From: Fen-1308 sp035319125
GTDB lineage: Bacteria; Nitrospirota; Thermodesulfovibrionia; Thermodesulfovibrionales; Dissulfurispiraceae
Reading direction: 5' to 3'
Assembly (NCBI GenBank): GCA_035319125.1
Contig: DATHDG010000022.1
Location: forward strand, 19,264-83,263
Length of the DNA: 64,000 bases
Shown here: piece after piece, positions 40,612-50,980 of the stretch
Layout of the letters: each line of letters starts with the position of its first letter
Numbering within the stretch: position 1 is the stretch's first letter
The notes under the pieces: model-generated
Seen by the model: the letters and a program-made list of their open reading frames with translations, nothing else
The model's database searches: none
What the model was told of the DNA's origin: nothing
Made by a program: the position numbers and the translations under genes

Positions 40612-42135
40612 ATGGGGCAGCGGGATAGAGGCAGGGAAGAGATTCTCATCAGGGGGGTCAACTGGATCGGCGATGCAGTGATGACCCTTCCTGCGATCAG
40701 TGCCATCCGCAAATTTTATCCGAAAGCCCACATAAGCATACTGGTAAAGCCTTCCGTTGCGCCTCTTTTTGAAAAAAATCGTAACATCGATGAAGTAACT
40801 GTCTATGAATCTCAATTCCACGGCCTTTCGGGCAAGCTTAAGCTTGCCAAAGAGCTAAGACAGAAGCGATTCAGCAAAGCAATTCTTCTTCAGAACGCCT
40901 TCGATGCCGCGCTGATAGCATTCCTCGCCCGGATTCCGGAGCGTATCGGCTACAACAGGGACCGCAGGGGTTTTATGCTGACGAAAGCAGTTCCATACAA
41001 AAATCAGGACCGTCAGGTTCATCATGTCAATTATTATCTTGACCTCCTAAGTGCTACCGGCATTGACGCTCCGTATTCTCATCCCTGGCTCAGCCTTACT
41101 TTGGATGAGAGGCTTGGCGCGAGAGAGAAGCTTTCCGGACTCAGGCGGCCTATACTCGGCGTGAACCCCGGAGCAACATACGGCTCATCCAAAAGATGGC
41201 TGCCGGAGCGGTTTGCCGAAGTGGCTCAGTGGTTTATACGTGAGACCGGCGGCAGCGTCGCTGTCTTTGGCGGAAAAAACGAGATATCCATCTCTGAAGA
41301 AATTTGCAGGCTAGTGCCTACGAACAGACTCATGCTTGCCGGTAAAACCTCGCTGCGAGAACTTATCGCTTCGATATCCGAATGCGAGATCTTTCTTACA
41401 AACGATTCGGGGCCGATGCATATTGCATATGCAGTAGGCACGCCACTTGTTGCTATATTCGGCTCAACATCGCCTGAGCTCACTGGCCCTGTAGGAGATA
41501 GAAATTTGGTCGTCAGAACGCAGATTTCGTGCAGCCCTTGTTTCGAAAGGAGCTGTGATAAGGAATATCTGAAATGTATGTTTGATATTGCACCGGATCA
41601 GGTATACGAAGCGCTGATGAAAATTCTGCCGAAAAAACGAGCTGTTTTTTTGGACAGGGACGGCACTCTTTGCAGGGATGCTAATTATCTGAATAAGTGG
41701 GACGATTTTGAGCTGCTTCCCGGCGTTGAAAATCTGCAATTGCTTAAAGACGATGGTTTTGAGCTCATAGGGGTAAGCAACCAGTCCGGCATAGCTAAGG
41801 GAATTGTTACGGAAGAATTTGTAAAAGAGGTGAACAGGCTATTTATAGACAAATACGGTTTCAGCGACTTCTATTACTGTCCGCATAATCCGGAGGATTT
41901 GTGCATGTGCCGGAAACCGGAACCCGAGTTGCTGTTCAAGGCAAGGGCTGCACATGGGATTGATCTTAAAAAGTCATTCGTGGTAGGGGATAAAGATGCC
42001 GACATGCTCCTTGCAAAGATGGTAGGAGCAAGGGCAGTGCTTGTCCGAACCGGCCAGCAGAGCGCGTCCTCTCATGCTGATGAAGTTGTCGACGATCTTG
42101 ACGAAGCAATAAAGCATATCCGGAAATGGTCCTAA
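40612..42135 (+). CDS. Fusion: heptosyltransferase II (WaaF) and heptose bisphosphate phosphatase (GmhB)
   Basis: 507 residues in two enzymes. 1-340 is a GT9 heptosyltransferase: ILIRGVNWIGDAVMTLPA, GVNPGATYGSSKRWLP, LTNDSGPMHIAYAVGTPLVAIFG and the SCSPCFERSC end. 342-507 is a HAD phosphatase with the DxD motif DRDGT (Asp348, Asp350), SNQSGIAKG, the GmhB zinc-binding loop CPHNPEDLCMCRKP and VGDKDADMLLA. It thus joins heptose-1,7-bisphosphate dephosphorylation to heptosyl transfer. Usually these are separate genes. Confidence 0.93.
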   Translation: MGQRDRGREEILIRGVNWIGDAVMTLPAISAIRKFYPKAHISILVKPSVAPLFEKNRNIDEVTVYESQFHGLSGKLKLAKELRQKRFSKAILLQNAFDAALIAFLARIPERIGYNRDRRGFMLTKAVPYKNQDRQVHHVNYYLDLLSATGIDAPYSHPWLSLTLDERLGAREKLSGLRRPILGVNPGATYGSSKRWLPERFAEVAQWFIRETGGSVAVFGGKNEISISEEICRLVPTNRLMLAGKTSLRELIASISECEIFLTNDSGPMHIAYAVGTPLVAIFGSTSPELTGPVGDRNLVVRTQISCSPCFERSCDKEYLKCMFDIAPDQVYEALMKILPKKRAVFLDRDGTLCRDANYLNKWDDFELLPGVENLQLLKDDGFELIGVSNQSGIAKGIVTEEFVKEVNRLFIDKYGFSDFYYCPHNPEDLCMCRKPEPELLFKARAAHGIDLKKSFVVGDKDADMLLAKMVGARAVLVRTGQQSASSHADEVVDDLDEAIKHIRKWS

Positions 42136-42198
42136 ATTTAAGCCGCATCGCAATGTGCCGGTTATGATTCTTGTGATAGAATGCACATATAATAATTC

Positions 42199-43254
42199 AT
42201 GAATTGTATCAAAATTATGCGTGTGAAAAAAATAAATATAAACAATATACCGCGAAAGATCATGGTAGTTAAGCCCAGTTCACTCGGGGACGTTGTTCAC
42301 AGCCTTCCATTTTTGTCCGCGCTTCATGAATGCTTTCCTTTTGCAAAAATTGACTGGGTTATTGCACGGGGCATTGAAGGCATGCTCGAAGGCAATCCGC
42401 TTATTAATAAGCTTTGGATAATCGATAAGGACAAATGGAAAAATGTAGGGCGTATTCCCGGGACTATTTCGGAGTTGGGCAGACTGGCAAGAGCCGTCAA
42501 GGCTGAGAAATATGATATAGTCATTGACTTGCAGGGCCTAATGCGAAGCGGTCTGATAACTAAGGCAACATGCGCTCCAGTGAGGATCGGTTTTGCGGAG
42601 GCACGCGAAGGTAGTGTCCTATGTTATACGCACAGGGTTGAAGGCGGCAGGGAATTGCACGCTGTGGATAGATATCTCAAGGTAGTAAGTGCACTCGGTT
42701 ATGATGAGAGCAATATAAGGTTCCCTTTGCCGTTGGTCAGAGAATCGGAAAAAATCGCAGAACTAAAAAGCAAAATAGGAGATTATGCCGTAATCGTAGC
42801 TGGGGCAAGGTGGAATACAAAAAAATGGCCGGCAGAAAACTTTGCACAAGTTGCGGCTAGTCTTGATATGGCAAGTGTTGTTGTTGGAAGTGAGTCAGAC
42901 CGTGGGATTGCGATGGCCATCGAAAAGCAAAGTGATAACAAAGCAATCTCAATGGCTGGAGAGACGGATATGAGTGATCTGATGTGGTTAATCAGAGGCG
43001 CAAAGTTGATGATCTCTAATGATTCAGGGCCAATGCACATTGCTGCGGCCGGCGGAATCCCTGTTGTTGCTATTTTCGGCCCAACCAATCCTGGACGTAC
43101 CGGCCCTTATGGTCCGAATAACATGGTATTAAAGACGAATGCGGAGTGCGCGCCATGTTATAAGAGAAGCTGCAAGGACAATAGATGCATGCGGGATATA
43201 ACTCCTGATAGGGTGCTTGAGGCCGTTAGAGCGATAGTAGCTCGCAAGCCCTGA
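42199..43254 (+). CDS. waaC: WaaC-type heptosyltransferase I
   Basis: 351 residues, GT9 family: MVVKPSSLGDVVHSLPFL, DIVIDLQGLMRSGLI, VAGARWNTKKWP, MISNDSGPMHIAAAGGIPVV and the Cys-containing end CAPCYKRSC. Adds the first heptose to Kdo. Start uncertain: ATG 42199, 42217 or 42262; homologues usually begin at the MVVKPSSLG equivalent, so up to 20 residues may be an extension. Follows waaF-gmhB by 63 bases. Confidence 0.92.
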   Translation: MNCIKIMRVKKININNIPRKIMVVKPSSLGDVVHSLPFLSALHECFPFAKIDWVIARGIEGMLEGNPLINKLWIIDKDKWKNVGRIPGTISELGRLARAVKAEKYDIVIDLQGLMRSGLITKATCAPVRIGFAEAREGSVLCYTHRVEGGRELHAVDRYLKVVSALGYDESNIRFPLPLVRESEKIAELKSKIGDYAVIVAGARWNTKKWPAENFAQVAASLDMASVVVGSESDRGIAMAIEKQSDNKAISMAGETDMSDLMWLIRGAKLMISNDSGPMHIAAAGGIPVVAIFGPTNPGRTGPYGPNNMVLKTNAECAPCYKRSCKDNRCMRDITPDRVLEAVRAIVARKP

Positions 43255-43326
43255 TTTTACAGGAATATTTCCACTTTTACCTCTAAAATGGTATAATTCA
43301 CTTCAAAATCTTAAGGGGTTGTGCCT

Positions 43327-44787
43327 ATGCTTACCGATGACTTGCCACTTGGGTTGACATTTGATGATGTCCTATTATTGCCTGCTAAGTCTGATGTACT
43401 GCCAGGTGAAGTTGATGTCAGCACTAATCTTACTAAAAATATCCGGCTGAATGTGCCAATTATCAGCGCGGCCATGGACACGGTAACTGATGCAAGCCTG
43501 GCAATCGCAATTGCCCGTGAAGGCGGCCTCGGAATTATGCATAGGGCTATGTCTCCCCAGAAGCAGGCTTTGGAAATAGACAAGGTGAAGAAATCGGAAA
43601 GCGGTATGATCGTAGACCCTATAACTGTTTCGCCTGATGCCCCTATCTCCGACGCGCAGGTGCTTATGGCTCGTTACAGAATATCGGGTGTCCCGGTTAC
43701 TACTGATGGAAAGCTGGTAGGTATTCTTACGAATAGGGATCTGAGATTTGAAAATAATAATAAGAGAAAGGTCAGCGAGGTAATGACGAGCAAAAACGTG
43801 ATTACTGCAGCTGTCGGCACCACTCTTGAAGAAGCAAAAGACACGCTAAACCGCTATAAGATAGAAAAATTACCAATTGTTGACGACGAAAATAATCTTA
43901 AGGGTCTTATTACGATAAAAGATATCGAAAAAAGAAAAAAATATCCTCATGCATGCAAAGATTCGCTGGGAAGACTGCGCGTCGGTGCTGCGGTTGGTGT
44001 CGGTGATAATGCCCTGTACCGGGTTGAGTTCCTTGTGAAGGCCGGTGTCGATGTCATAGCCATCGATACTGCTCACGGTCATTCAAGAGGGGTCATAAAC
44101 ACGCTTAAGGAGATAAAGAAGAGGTTCAATATAGAAGTCATCGCCGGCAATATAGCCACTGCAGAAGCCGCGGCTGAGCTTATCAAGGCAGGCGCCGATG
44201 CTGTTAAAGTGGGCATAGGGCCCGGCTCTATATGCACGACCAGAATCGTGGCTGGTGCAGGTGTGCCTCAACTTACTGCAATTAGGAATTGCTGCGCGGT
44301 CGCATCTAAATATGATGTGCCGGTCATAGCTGACGGCGGCATCAAATATTCTGGAGATGTTGCCAAGGCAATTGCAGCAGGGGCTCATTGCGTAATGATA
44401 GGGAGCCTGTTCGCGGGCACAGACGAGTCTCCTGGAGAGGTGATCCTCTATCAGGGCAGAAGCTACAAAACGTATCGCGGCATGGGGTCGATAGGCGCTA
44501 TGCAACAAGGAGCTAAAGATCGCTACGGGCAGGAAGGCGTAGAAAAGGAAAAGCTGGTCCCTGAAGGCGTAGAGGGGCGTGTTCCGTATAAAGGACCGCT
44601 GGCTAACAGTATCCACCAGCTGGTGGGTGGACTGCGCTCCGGCATGGGTTATTGCGGCTGCAGGACGCTGGATGAAATGAGAAAAAGCGCTCGCTTTATA
44701 CAGATCACCAATGCGGGATGGAAGGAAAGCCACGTTCATGATGTTATCATCACGAAGGAAGCTCCGAACTACCGCATAGAACAATAG
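43327..44787 (+). CDS. guaB: GuaB, IMP dehydrogenase
   Basis: 486 residues from ATG 43327 after AAGGGG (a GTG at 43321 is possible). TIM barrel with LTFDDVLLLPA, two CBS domains (about 95-205), active-site loop GPGSICTTRIV with catalytic Cys, and GMGSIGAM flap region. Converts IMP to XMP with NAD. Followed by guaA after 13 bases. Confidence 0.97.
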   Translation: MLTDDLPLGLTFDDVLLLPAKSDVLPGEVDVSTNLTKNIRLNVPIISAAMDTVTDASLAIAIAREGGLGIMHRAMSPQKQALEIDKVKKSESGMIVDPITVSPDAPISDAQVLMARYRISGVPVTTDGKLVGILTNRDLRFENNNKRKVSEVMTSKNVITAAVGTTLEEAKDTLNRYKIEKLPIVDDENNLKGLITIKDIEKRKKYPHACKDSLGRLRVGAAVGVGDNALYRVEFLVKAGVDVIAIDTAHGHSRGVINTLKEIKKRFNIEVIAGNIATAEAAAELIKAGADAVKVGIGPGSICTTRIVAGAGVPQLTAIRNCCAVASKYDVPVIADGGIKYSGDVAKAIAAGAHCVMIGSLFAGTDESPGEVILYQGRSYKTYRGMGSIGAMQQGAKDRYGQEGVEKEKLVPEGVEGRVPYKGPLANSIHQLVGGLRSGMGYCGCRTLDEMRKSARFIQITNAGWKESHVHDVIITKEAPNYRIEQ

Positions 44788-44800
44788 AGGATTTATATTC

Positions 44801-46354
44801 ATGGATATAGCCGTCCCTTTGACTGAAAAAATACTGGTCCTCGATTTTGGTTCCCAGTATACTCAACTGATCGCCCGTAGGATCAGAGAGAACAAGGTCT
44901 ATTCAGAGATATTTCCATTCAATACTTCAATAGAGAAGATTAGAGCATTTAAGCCTAAAGGGATTATTCTTTCCGGCGGTCCGTCAAGTGTCTACGAAGA
45001 TGCTGCCCCTATCTGCGATCATGGGATTTTCAAAATGGACATCCCAGTGCTCGGTATATGCTACGGCATGCAACTTTTAGCGCATGCACTGGGCGGCAAA
45101 GTTGCCAGGGCAGCAAAAAGGGAATATGGAAGAGCCGCTCTCATGGTAGATGACGATTCCGATCTGATGTGGGGGCTTTCACAGAGAACAAAAGTATGGA
45201 TGAGCCATGGTGACCGTATAGAACTCGTGCCCAATGGGTTTGGTATTATCGGACATACAGACAACTCACCTGTAGCGGCCATGGCTGACAAAGCGCGCAA
45301 GTTTTATGCCCTTCAGTTTCATCCTGAAGTCGCGCATACAGACGAAGGCATACGCATACTCCAAAATTTCATCTTCGAAATCTGCGGGTGCAAGCCAACC
45401 TGGGAGATGGCTTCTTTTATCGAGTGGTCAGTAGCGAATGTTCGCGAGCGGGTGGGAAATAAAAAGGTGATATGCGCTCTGAGTGGCGGGGTGGATTCTT
45501 CTGTAGTAGCTCTGATGGTTCACAGGGCGATAGGCGATGAGCTGACATGCATCTTTGTTGATAACGGACTTCTTCGTAAAGGTGAGGCGGAAAAAGTCCG
45601 CAAAACGTTCCAGGATCATTTTCATATTAAACTCGATTTCGTAGATGCAAAAAAAAGATTTCTAGGAAAGCTTAAGGGCGTTATAGAGCCGGAAAAAAAA
45701 CGGAAGATCATCGGCAATGAATTCATCGCGGTTTTCGAAGAAGAGGCAAAAAAGATTAAGGGCGCTGAATTTCTGGCTCAAGGCACACTCTATCCCGATG
45801 TGATCGAAAGTGTATCATTTAAAGGTCCGTCGGCCGTAATAAAAAGTCATCACAATGTAGGTGGACTCCCTGAGGTAATGAAGCTTAAGCTAGTTGAGCC
45901 TTTGCGAGAGCTTTTCAAGGACGAGGTAAGGGTATTGGGTCAGGAGCTTGGACTTCCTGAAGAAATATGCTGGCGGCAACCATTCCCTGGGCCTGGCCTG
46001 GCTATAAGATGCATAGGCGATATTACCGAAGATAAACTGGAAATATTGCGTGAGGCAGATGCTGTCGTTATAGAAGAGATTAAAGCAGCTGGACTGTATA
46101 AGACTATTTGGCAATCATTTGCCGTAATATTGCCTATCAGAAGTGTAGGAGTTATGGGTGATGAGAGGACTTACGATAAGGTCGTAGCAGTGCGCGCCGT
46201 GACAAGTCTCGATGGAATGACAGCAGATTGGGCTCATATTCCATACGATATTCTTGGAAAGATTTCCAGCAGAATCATCAATGAAGTTCGCGGAGTAAAC
46301 AGAGTAGTCTATGACATCACTTCGAAGCCGCCTGGAACAATCGAGTGGGAATAA
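44801..46354 (+). CDS. guaA: GuaA, GMP synthase (glutamine-hydrolysing)
   Basis: 517 residues: class I amidotransferase (about 9-200) with GICYGMQLLAHALGG nucleophile Cys and the FHPEV His/Glu, then the PP-loop synthetase SGGVDSSVVA (about 225-400) and C-terminal dimer domain ending PPGTIEWE. Makes GMP from XMP. A terminator follows. Confidence 0.97.
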   Translation: MDIAVPLTEKILVLDFGSQYTQLIARRIRENKVYSEIFPFNTSIEKIRAFKPKGIILSGGPSSVYEDAAPICDHGIFKMDIPVLGICYGMQLLAHALGGKVARAAKREYGRAALMVDDDSDLMWGLSQRTKVWMSHGDRIELVPNGFGIIGHTDNSPVAAMADKARKFYALQFHPEVAHTDEGIRILQNFIFEICGCKPTWEMASFIEWSVANVRERVGNKKVICALSGGVDSSVVALMVHRAIGDELTCIFVDNGLLRKGEAEKVRKTFQDHFHIKLDFVDAKKRFLGKLKGVIEPEKKRKIIGNEFIAVFEEEAKKIKGAEFLAQGTLYPDVIESVSFKGPSAVIKSHHNVGGLPEVMKLKLVEPLRELFKDEVRVLGQELGLPEEICWRQPFPGPGLAIRCIGDITEDKLEILREADAVVIEEIKAAGLYKTIWQSFAVILPIRSVGVMGDERTYDKVVAVRAVTSLDGMTADWAHIPYDILGKISSRIINEVRGVNRVVYDITSKPPGTIEWE

Positions 46355-46374
46355 TTAATGCAATCTACCTAAAC

Positions 46375-46399
46375 CGGGAGTCAAGGGGCTCCCGTTTTT
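46375..46399 (+). terminator. Rho-independent terminator after guaA
   Basis: CGGGAG (46375-46380) and CTCCCG (46389-46394), an 8-base loop and TTTTT directly after. Confidence 0.8.
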
Positions 46400-46421
46400 G
46401 TCTTTAGTGGGAGAGGCGCTG

Positions 46422-47312
46422 TTGGACATCAAGGCCTATCTCAGCGAGAAGAAGCATCTAATTGATTCATTTCTGGAAGCTTATTATAGAGCGCCCTTTC
46501 CACCCAAGGCCCTTCGGGATTCAATGGTCTATTCGCTATCGGCGGGAGGGAAACGCATAAGGCCAATCTTGTGTCTTGCATCATACGAGGCGTGCGGGGG
46601 TCAGGCTCAGGATGCTGTCCCGCAAGCCGCTGCAATCGAACTGATTCACACTTATTCACTGATTCATGATGACCTGCCGGCAATGGATAACGACGACCTT
46701 CGGCGGGGCAAGCCTACAAATCACAAGGTTTTTGGAGAAGCTATGGCCATATTGGCTGGAGATGGTCTTTTGACGGATGCCTTTTGCCTGCTTGCAAACG
46801 GGCGCTACCGTAAGCCTGTTATTTCTATCGATTCTATTGCTCTATGCATGAGCGAACTTGCTTATGCCGCAGGATCTCAGGGAATGGTCGGCGGCCAGGC
46901 TCAGGACTTGCTGTCAGAAAAAGCAGAGCCGGACCCGATCACGCTGATCTTTATCCACGAACACAAGACCGCTGCCCTGATATCTGCATCGGTTCGCATG
47001 GGTGCCATACTTGCTGGAACACGAGGCGAGGATCTTGATAAGCTTGCGGTATACGGAGAGAATATTGGACTCGCTTTCCAGGTGATCGACGATATACTTG
47101 ACGTAGAGGGTGAAACTGAGATGCTTGGTAAGCCTAAGGGGTCGGATGAAAGGCAGAAAAAGCTGACATACCCGCGTGTATTTGGCATTGAGAAGTCGAG
47201 AATGAAAGCAAAGGAATTAATAGACTCGTCAATCGGGGCGCTGTCATTCTTAGGCGAAAAGGCAGAGCCATTAAGAGAGATCGCGATATATTTGTATGGG
47301 AGAAAAAATTAG
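46422..47312 (+). CDS. ispA: Farnesyl/geranyl-type polyprenyl diphosphate synthase
   Basis: 296 residues from TTG 46422, chosen because GGGAGAGG stands six bases before it and homologues begin at the same residue (DIKAYLSEKK). First Asp-rich motif HDDLPAMDNDDLRRG, second DDILDVEGE; KRIRP substrate site upstream. Condenses IPP with DMAPP/GPP to farnesyl diphosphate. Next gene is dxs, so this is an isoprenoid unit. Confidence 0.92.
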   Translation: MDIKAYLSEKKHLIDSFLEAYYRAPFPPKALRDSMVYSLSAGGKRIRPILCLASYEACGGQAQDAVPQAAAIELIHTYSLIHDDLPAMDNDDLRRGKPTNHKVFGEAMAILAGDGLLTDAFCLLANGRYRKPVISIDSIALCMSELAYAAGSQGMVGGQAQDLLSEKAEPDPITLIFIHEHKTAALISASVRMGAILAGTRGEDLDKLAVYGENIGLAFQVIDDILDVEGETEMLGKPKGSDERQKKLTYPRVFGIEKSRMKAKELIDSSIGALSFLGEKAEPLREIAIYLYGRKN

Positions 47313-47347
47313 CAGCATGTAAATATGAGGCTGCAGCACTTAGAGCG

Positions 47348-49249
47348 ATGCTGATAGAAAAAATCAAATCACCGCAGGACCTGAAAGGGTTCACCATAGA
47401 TGAGATGAAGGCTCTCGCCGAAGAGCTTCGCAGCATTATAATTGAGAGGGTTTCGAAGAACGGAGGTCATCTCTCATCGAATCTTGGAGTCGTGGAGCTC
47501 ACGATTGCAATGCATTATGTATTTAACTCTCCACAGGATAAGTTCATTTGGGATGTCGGACATCAGTCCTATTCACACAAACTTCTGACCGGCAGATATA
47601 ATCTTTTTTCGACCCTGCGAAAATTCGGAGGGCTGTCAGGATTTCCAAAGAGAAATGAAAGCCCACACGATCCTTTTGGTACCGGCCATAGCTCGACTTC
47701 CATATCCGCCGCGCTTGGAATACTTGAAGCAAGAGATAAACGCGGTGATGACTATAAAGTGATAGCAGTAATAGGAGACGGTGCTCTCGCTGCTGGTCTT
47801 GCTTTCGAGGGATTGAATCATGCGGGCAATATGAAAAAAGATCTGATTGTAGTGCTGAATGATAACGAGATGTCCATATCGCCTAACGTTGGCGCCATGT
47901 CCACTTATTTGCACAAAGTCCTGACGGGCACATTCTATAAGAGGTTCAGACAGGAGACGCGCGCTTTTCTCGAAGGCATCCCCAAAATAGGAGAGTCAGT
48001 TGCAAAGATGGCGGGAAGGGCTGAGGGTAGTTTGAAGGGATTCTTTCTGCCCGGTGGGTTGTTTCAGGATCTTGGTTTCAACTATCTTGGGCCTATTGAC
48101 GGTCATGACGTTCCTCTTCTGATCGAAACCTTTTCCAGCATCAAGACCCTTAAAGAGCCTGTCCTGCTGCATATCGTCACAAAAAAAGGGAAGGGTTATA
48201 AGTTTTCAGAGGATGATCCATGCGTATTCCATGGGATTGGGCCTTTTGAGATAGAGACCGGAGAGGTGAACGGTAACGCAGGCACTACAGACGCGCAGGG
48301 TTGCGAATGCATTTCGTACAGCGAAGGCTTTGGTCGTGCGTTAGTAGAAGCTGCATCTATTGATGATCGGGTAATAGCAATCACAGCTGCAATGAAAGAG
48401 GGAACTGGTTTGACGGAATTCGCTGAAAAGTTCCCTGACAGATTTTATGACGTAGGCATTGCTGAGCCTCATGCCGTGACATTTGCAGCAGGATTGGCTA
48501 CCCAGGGCCTGAGGCCGGTGGTCGCCTTGTATTCTACTTTTTTGCAGCGTGCTTATGATGAGATCGTGCACGATGTATGCTTGCAAAACCTGCCGGTCGT
48601 GTTTGCCATTGACAGGGCTGGTATAGTCGGCGAGGATGGACCGACCCATCACGGCTTATTCGACATATCATTCCTGAGGAATATCCCTAATCTTACAATT
48701 ATGGCGCCGGCCGATCTTTTGGAATTAAGAAAAATGATCATGATAGCACTCAAGCATGCAGGCCCGTCAGCGATCAGATATCCGAGGGGCAAGTCTTTTG
48801 TAGACAGCAACCAAATGGACATGGACATCAGGCACGGCAAGGCAGAAATCGTTCGGCATGGTGAGGATATTCTAATCATCGGTATCGGCAATACGGTACA
48901 TCCGGCGATGAAAGCCGCTGAATTACTTTCGGAGGACAAGATCGACGCATGCGTTGTTAATGCACGCTTTATCAAGCCGATAGATCGAGATTTGCTTGTT
49001 TCCCTTGCCGGTAGTATTGGAAAGGTTATCGTTGTTGAAGAGAATGTGCTTGCCGGCGGATTTGGTAGTGCAGTAATCGAATGTCTGAGTGATGTCGGCT
49101 TGTTGAATGTTTCTGTAAAAAGAATTGGCATCGGTGACGAATATGTGGAGCACGGCTCTCAGCGGAGGCTCAGGGAGAAATACCATCTGGACGAGCAGGG
49201 TATTTATCAGGTTGCGCTGGAATTCGTCAGAAGTTATAACACGAAATAA
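47348..49249 (+). CDS. dxs: Dxs, 1-deoxy-D-xylulose-5-phosphate synthase
   Basis: 633 residues, transketolase-like. HLSSNLGVVELTIAMHYVF, ThDP-binding GDGALAAG...NDNEMSISPNVG, pyrimidine domain AEPHAVTFAAGLA and C-terminal domain. First step of the MEP pathway. Follows ispA closely. Confidence 0.97.
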   Translation: MLIEKIKSPQDLKGFTIDEMKALAEELRSIIIERVSKNGGHLSSNLGVVELTIAMHYVFNSPQDKFIWDVGHQSYSHKLLTGRYNLFSTLRKFGGLSGFPKRNESPHDPFGTGHSSTSISAALGILEARDKRGDDYKVIAVIGDGALAAGLAFEGLNHAGNMKKDLIVVLNDNEMSISPNVGAMSTYLHKVLTGTFYKRFRQETRAFLEGIPKIGESVAKMAGRAEGSLKGFFLPGGLFQDLGFNYLGPIDGHDVPLLIETFSSIKTLKEPVLLHIVTKKGKGYKFSEDDPCVFHGIGPFEIETGEVNGNAGTTDAQGCECISYSEGFGRALVEAASIDDRVIAITAAMKEGTGLTEFAEKFPDRFYDVGIAEPHAVTFAAGLATQGLRPVVALYSTFLQRAYDEIVHDVCLQNLPVVFAIDRAGIVGEDGPTHHGLFDISFLRNIPNLTIMAPADLLELRKMIMIALKHAGPSAIRYPRGKSFVDSNQMDMDIRHGKAEIVRHGEDILIIGIGNTVHPAMKAAELLSEDKIDACVVNARFIKPIDRDLLVSLAGSIGKVIVVEENVLAGGFGSAVIECLSDVGLLNVSVKRIGIGDEYVEHGSQRRLREKYHLDEQGIYQVALEFVRSYNTK

Positions 49250-49437
49250 GTCAGTGAATCACTGTGGGATGAAATTTTCCTTGATCATTATTCGAGGATC
49301 TGTTGCCGAAGAAGCGTAATACTAAGTGGCACGGTTACCCTGGCTGCTTGCGCGCCCGTGAGAACCCAGACATCACACTATGATTCACTAAATCCTTTCG
49401 TGTCCAGAAGCGTATCAGACAATATGAATTCGCCAAA

Positions 49438-50172
49438 ATGAATCCGAAGGAACGACTAGATAAACTTCTTGTAGAACGGGGCCTCGTTGCAAGCCGCGAG
49501 AGGGCCCGCGCCCTTATTATGGAAGGCAGGGTAATGGTTGACGGGCACCCTGCGACTAAGGCCGGAGAGATGGTCGGGTCTGAGGCTCAAGTCAGCATCA
49601 AGGGCGGAGACATGCCATATGTAAGCCGCGGGGGGCTCAAGCTCGAAGCCGCGATCCGACAGTTCGGGATATCTCTGAAGGACAAAGCCGCGATGGATGT
49701 AGGTGCATCAACCGGCGGATTTACCGACGTCATGCTTCAGCTGGACGCAAGAAAAGTGTACTGCATAGATGTTGGCTACGGTCAGCTCGCTTGGAAACTC
49801 CGGCAGGATCCGCGAGTATCTCTGCTTGAAAGGACCAACATACGCAACCTCGAAAGAAATCAAATCCCGGAAACAGTAGACATTGCGACAATCGATGTGT
49901 CCTTCATATCTCTGATCAAGGTTATGCCGAAGGTGCTGGAATTCCTGAAGTCCGGAGGTGAGATCGTAGCCCTTATCAAGCCCCAGTTCGAAGTCGGCAG
50001 GGGTGAAGTGGGTAAGGGTGGTATAGTCAGGGACGAGTCTAAGCGAATTGAAGCTTTGGAGAGGCTCAAAGTTGAATTCGAATTATTAGGACTCCGAATT
50101 ATTGGTGTAATTGAATCGCCGATTCTGGGCCAAAAAGGCAATGTAGAATACCTGCTGTATGCAAAGAAATAA
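49438..50172 (+). CDS. tlyA: TlyA-family rRNA 2'-O-methyltransferase
   Basis: 244 residues: S4 RNA-binding domain (about 4-65, ERLDKLLVERGLVASRERAR), then a Rossmann methyltransferase with VSRGGLKLEAA, MDVGASTGGFTDVML and LIKPQFEVGRGEVGKGGIV. Homologues methylate 16S and 23S rRNA; some were called hemolysins. Often near dxs, as here. Confidence 0.92.
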   Translation: MNPKERLDKLLVERGLVASRERARALIMEGRVMVDGHPATKAGEMVGSEAQVSIKGGDMPYVSRGGLKLEAAIRQFGISLKDKAAMDVGASTGGFTDVMLQLDARKVYCIDVGYGQLAWKLRQDPRVSLLERTNIRNLERNQIPETVDIATIDVSFISLIKVMPKVLEFLKSGGEIVALIKPQFEVGRGEVGKGGIVRDESKRIEALERLKVEFELLGLRIIGVIESPILGQKGNVEYLLYAKK

Positions 50173-50207
50173 TTTATGCTATACCTACTTCATCGGAGGG
50201 TTACAGT

Positions 50208-50636
50208 ATGTTGCGTGAATGTTTAGTAAAAGGAATTGCATACCAGGGTAGTTTACGAACAGGTGAAGACCTGCTTAGGGGCCTTACACATGTCATCGAG
50301 GAAAATAATATCGTTTGCGGTCGCATAACCGGCATCGGTGCTGTTACACAGGCGCGCGTCGCCTATTTTGATCATGAGCATAAGAGATATGAGGAGTTGC
50401 TCATCAAAGAGGGCATGGAAATACTCTCTCTTACGGGCAACATTTCAAAGAAAGATGGGGAGTTATTTCCGCATGTGCATGTTGTACTGTCCGGCAGAGA
50501 CTTCAGGGCGTTCGGCGGTCACCTTCTTCATGATACGCTGGTTTATGCTTTTGAATATGAGATCATACCTTTTGACGGGAAGCCGTTAATCAGGCAATTC
50601 GATAAGGATACGGGACTCTTTCTATGGAAAGAATGA
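50208..50636 (+). CDS. PPC/DUF296-domain protein
   Basis: 142 residues of the PPC (plants and prokaryotes conserved, DUF296) fold: VIEENNIVCGRITGIGAV, LSLTGNISKKDGELFPHVHVVLSG and GGHLLHDTLVYAFEYEI. The His triad HVHV-H may bind a metal. Function of bacterial members is not clear. GGAGGG before ATG. Confidence 0.85.
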   Translation: MLRECLVKGIAYQGSLRTGEDLLRGLTHVIEENNIVCGRITGIGAVTQARVAYFDHEHKRYEELLIKEGMEILSLTGNISKKDGELFPHVHVVLSGRDFRAFGGHLLHDTLVYAFEYEIIPFDGKPLIRQFDKDTGLFLWKE

Positions 50637-50980
50637 GCAAGCTGCAACTGTAATCACTAAAATGCCGTAGTTTGTCCTCTCTAACCCCAGTTGCTATACT
50701 GTCCTTAGAAATTCCAGGCAGACTAAATAATATTTGGCAATTATTGATGATGTCTGTCGGATTGATGATAGTTATAACTAGTGGTCCGCTTTACGGCTGA
50801 AAAGATTTTTCAGATTTGGAGAATATCAACATGTTCAAGTGATAAGCAGATAAATGATATGAAGCAGACCAGAAATTACAGGAACAGAAATCAACATTGA
50901 CTGCTTCATAATTAGTTGCTCTTAATATATAATAATACCTCTCGTTGTTGGAGTTTGCATAAACATGATCGGAGCGAAGA
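50637..50980. other. Gene-free interval
   Basis: Between the PPC gene and the decarboxylase. A small hairpin CTGAAAA/TTTTCAG (about 50799-50816) may terminate the upstream unit. No gene or RNA seen. Confidence 0.35.
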
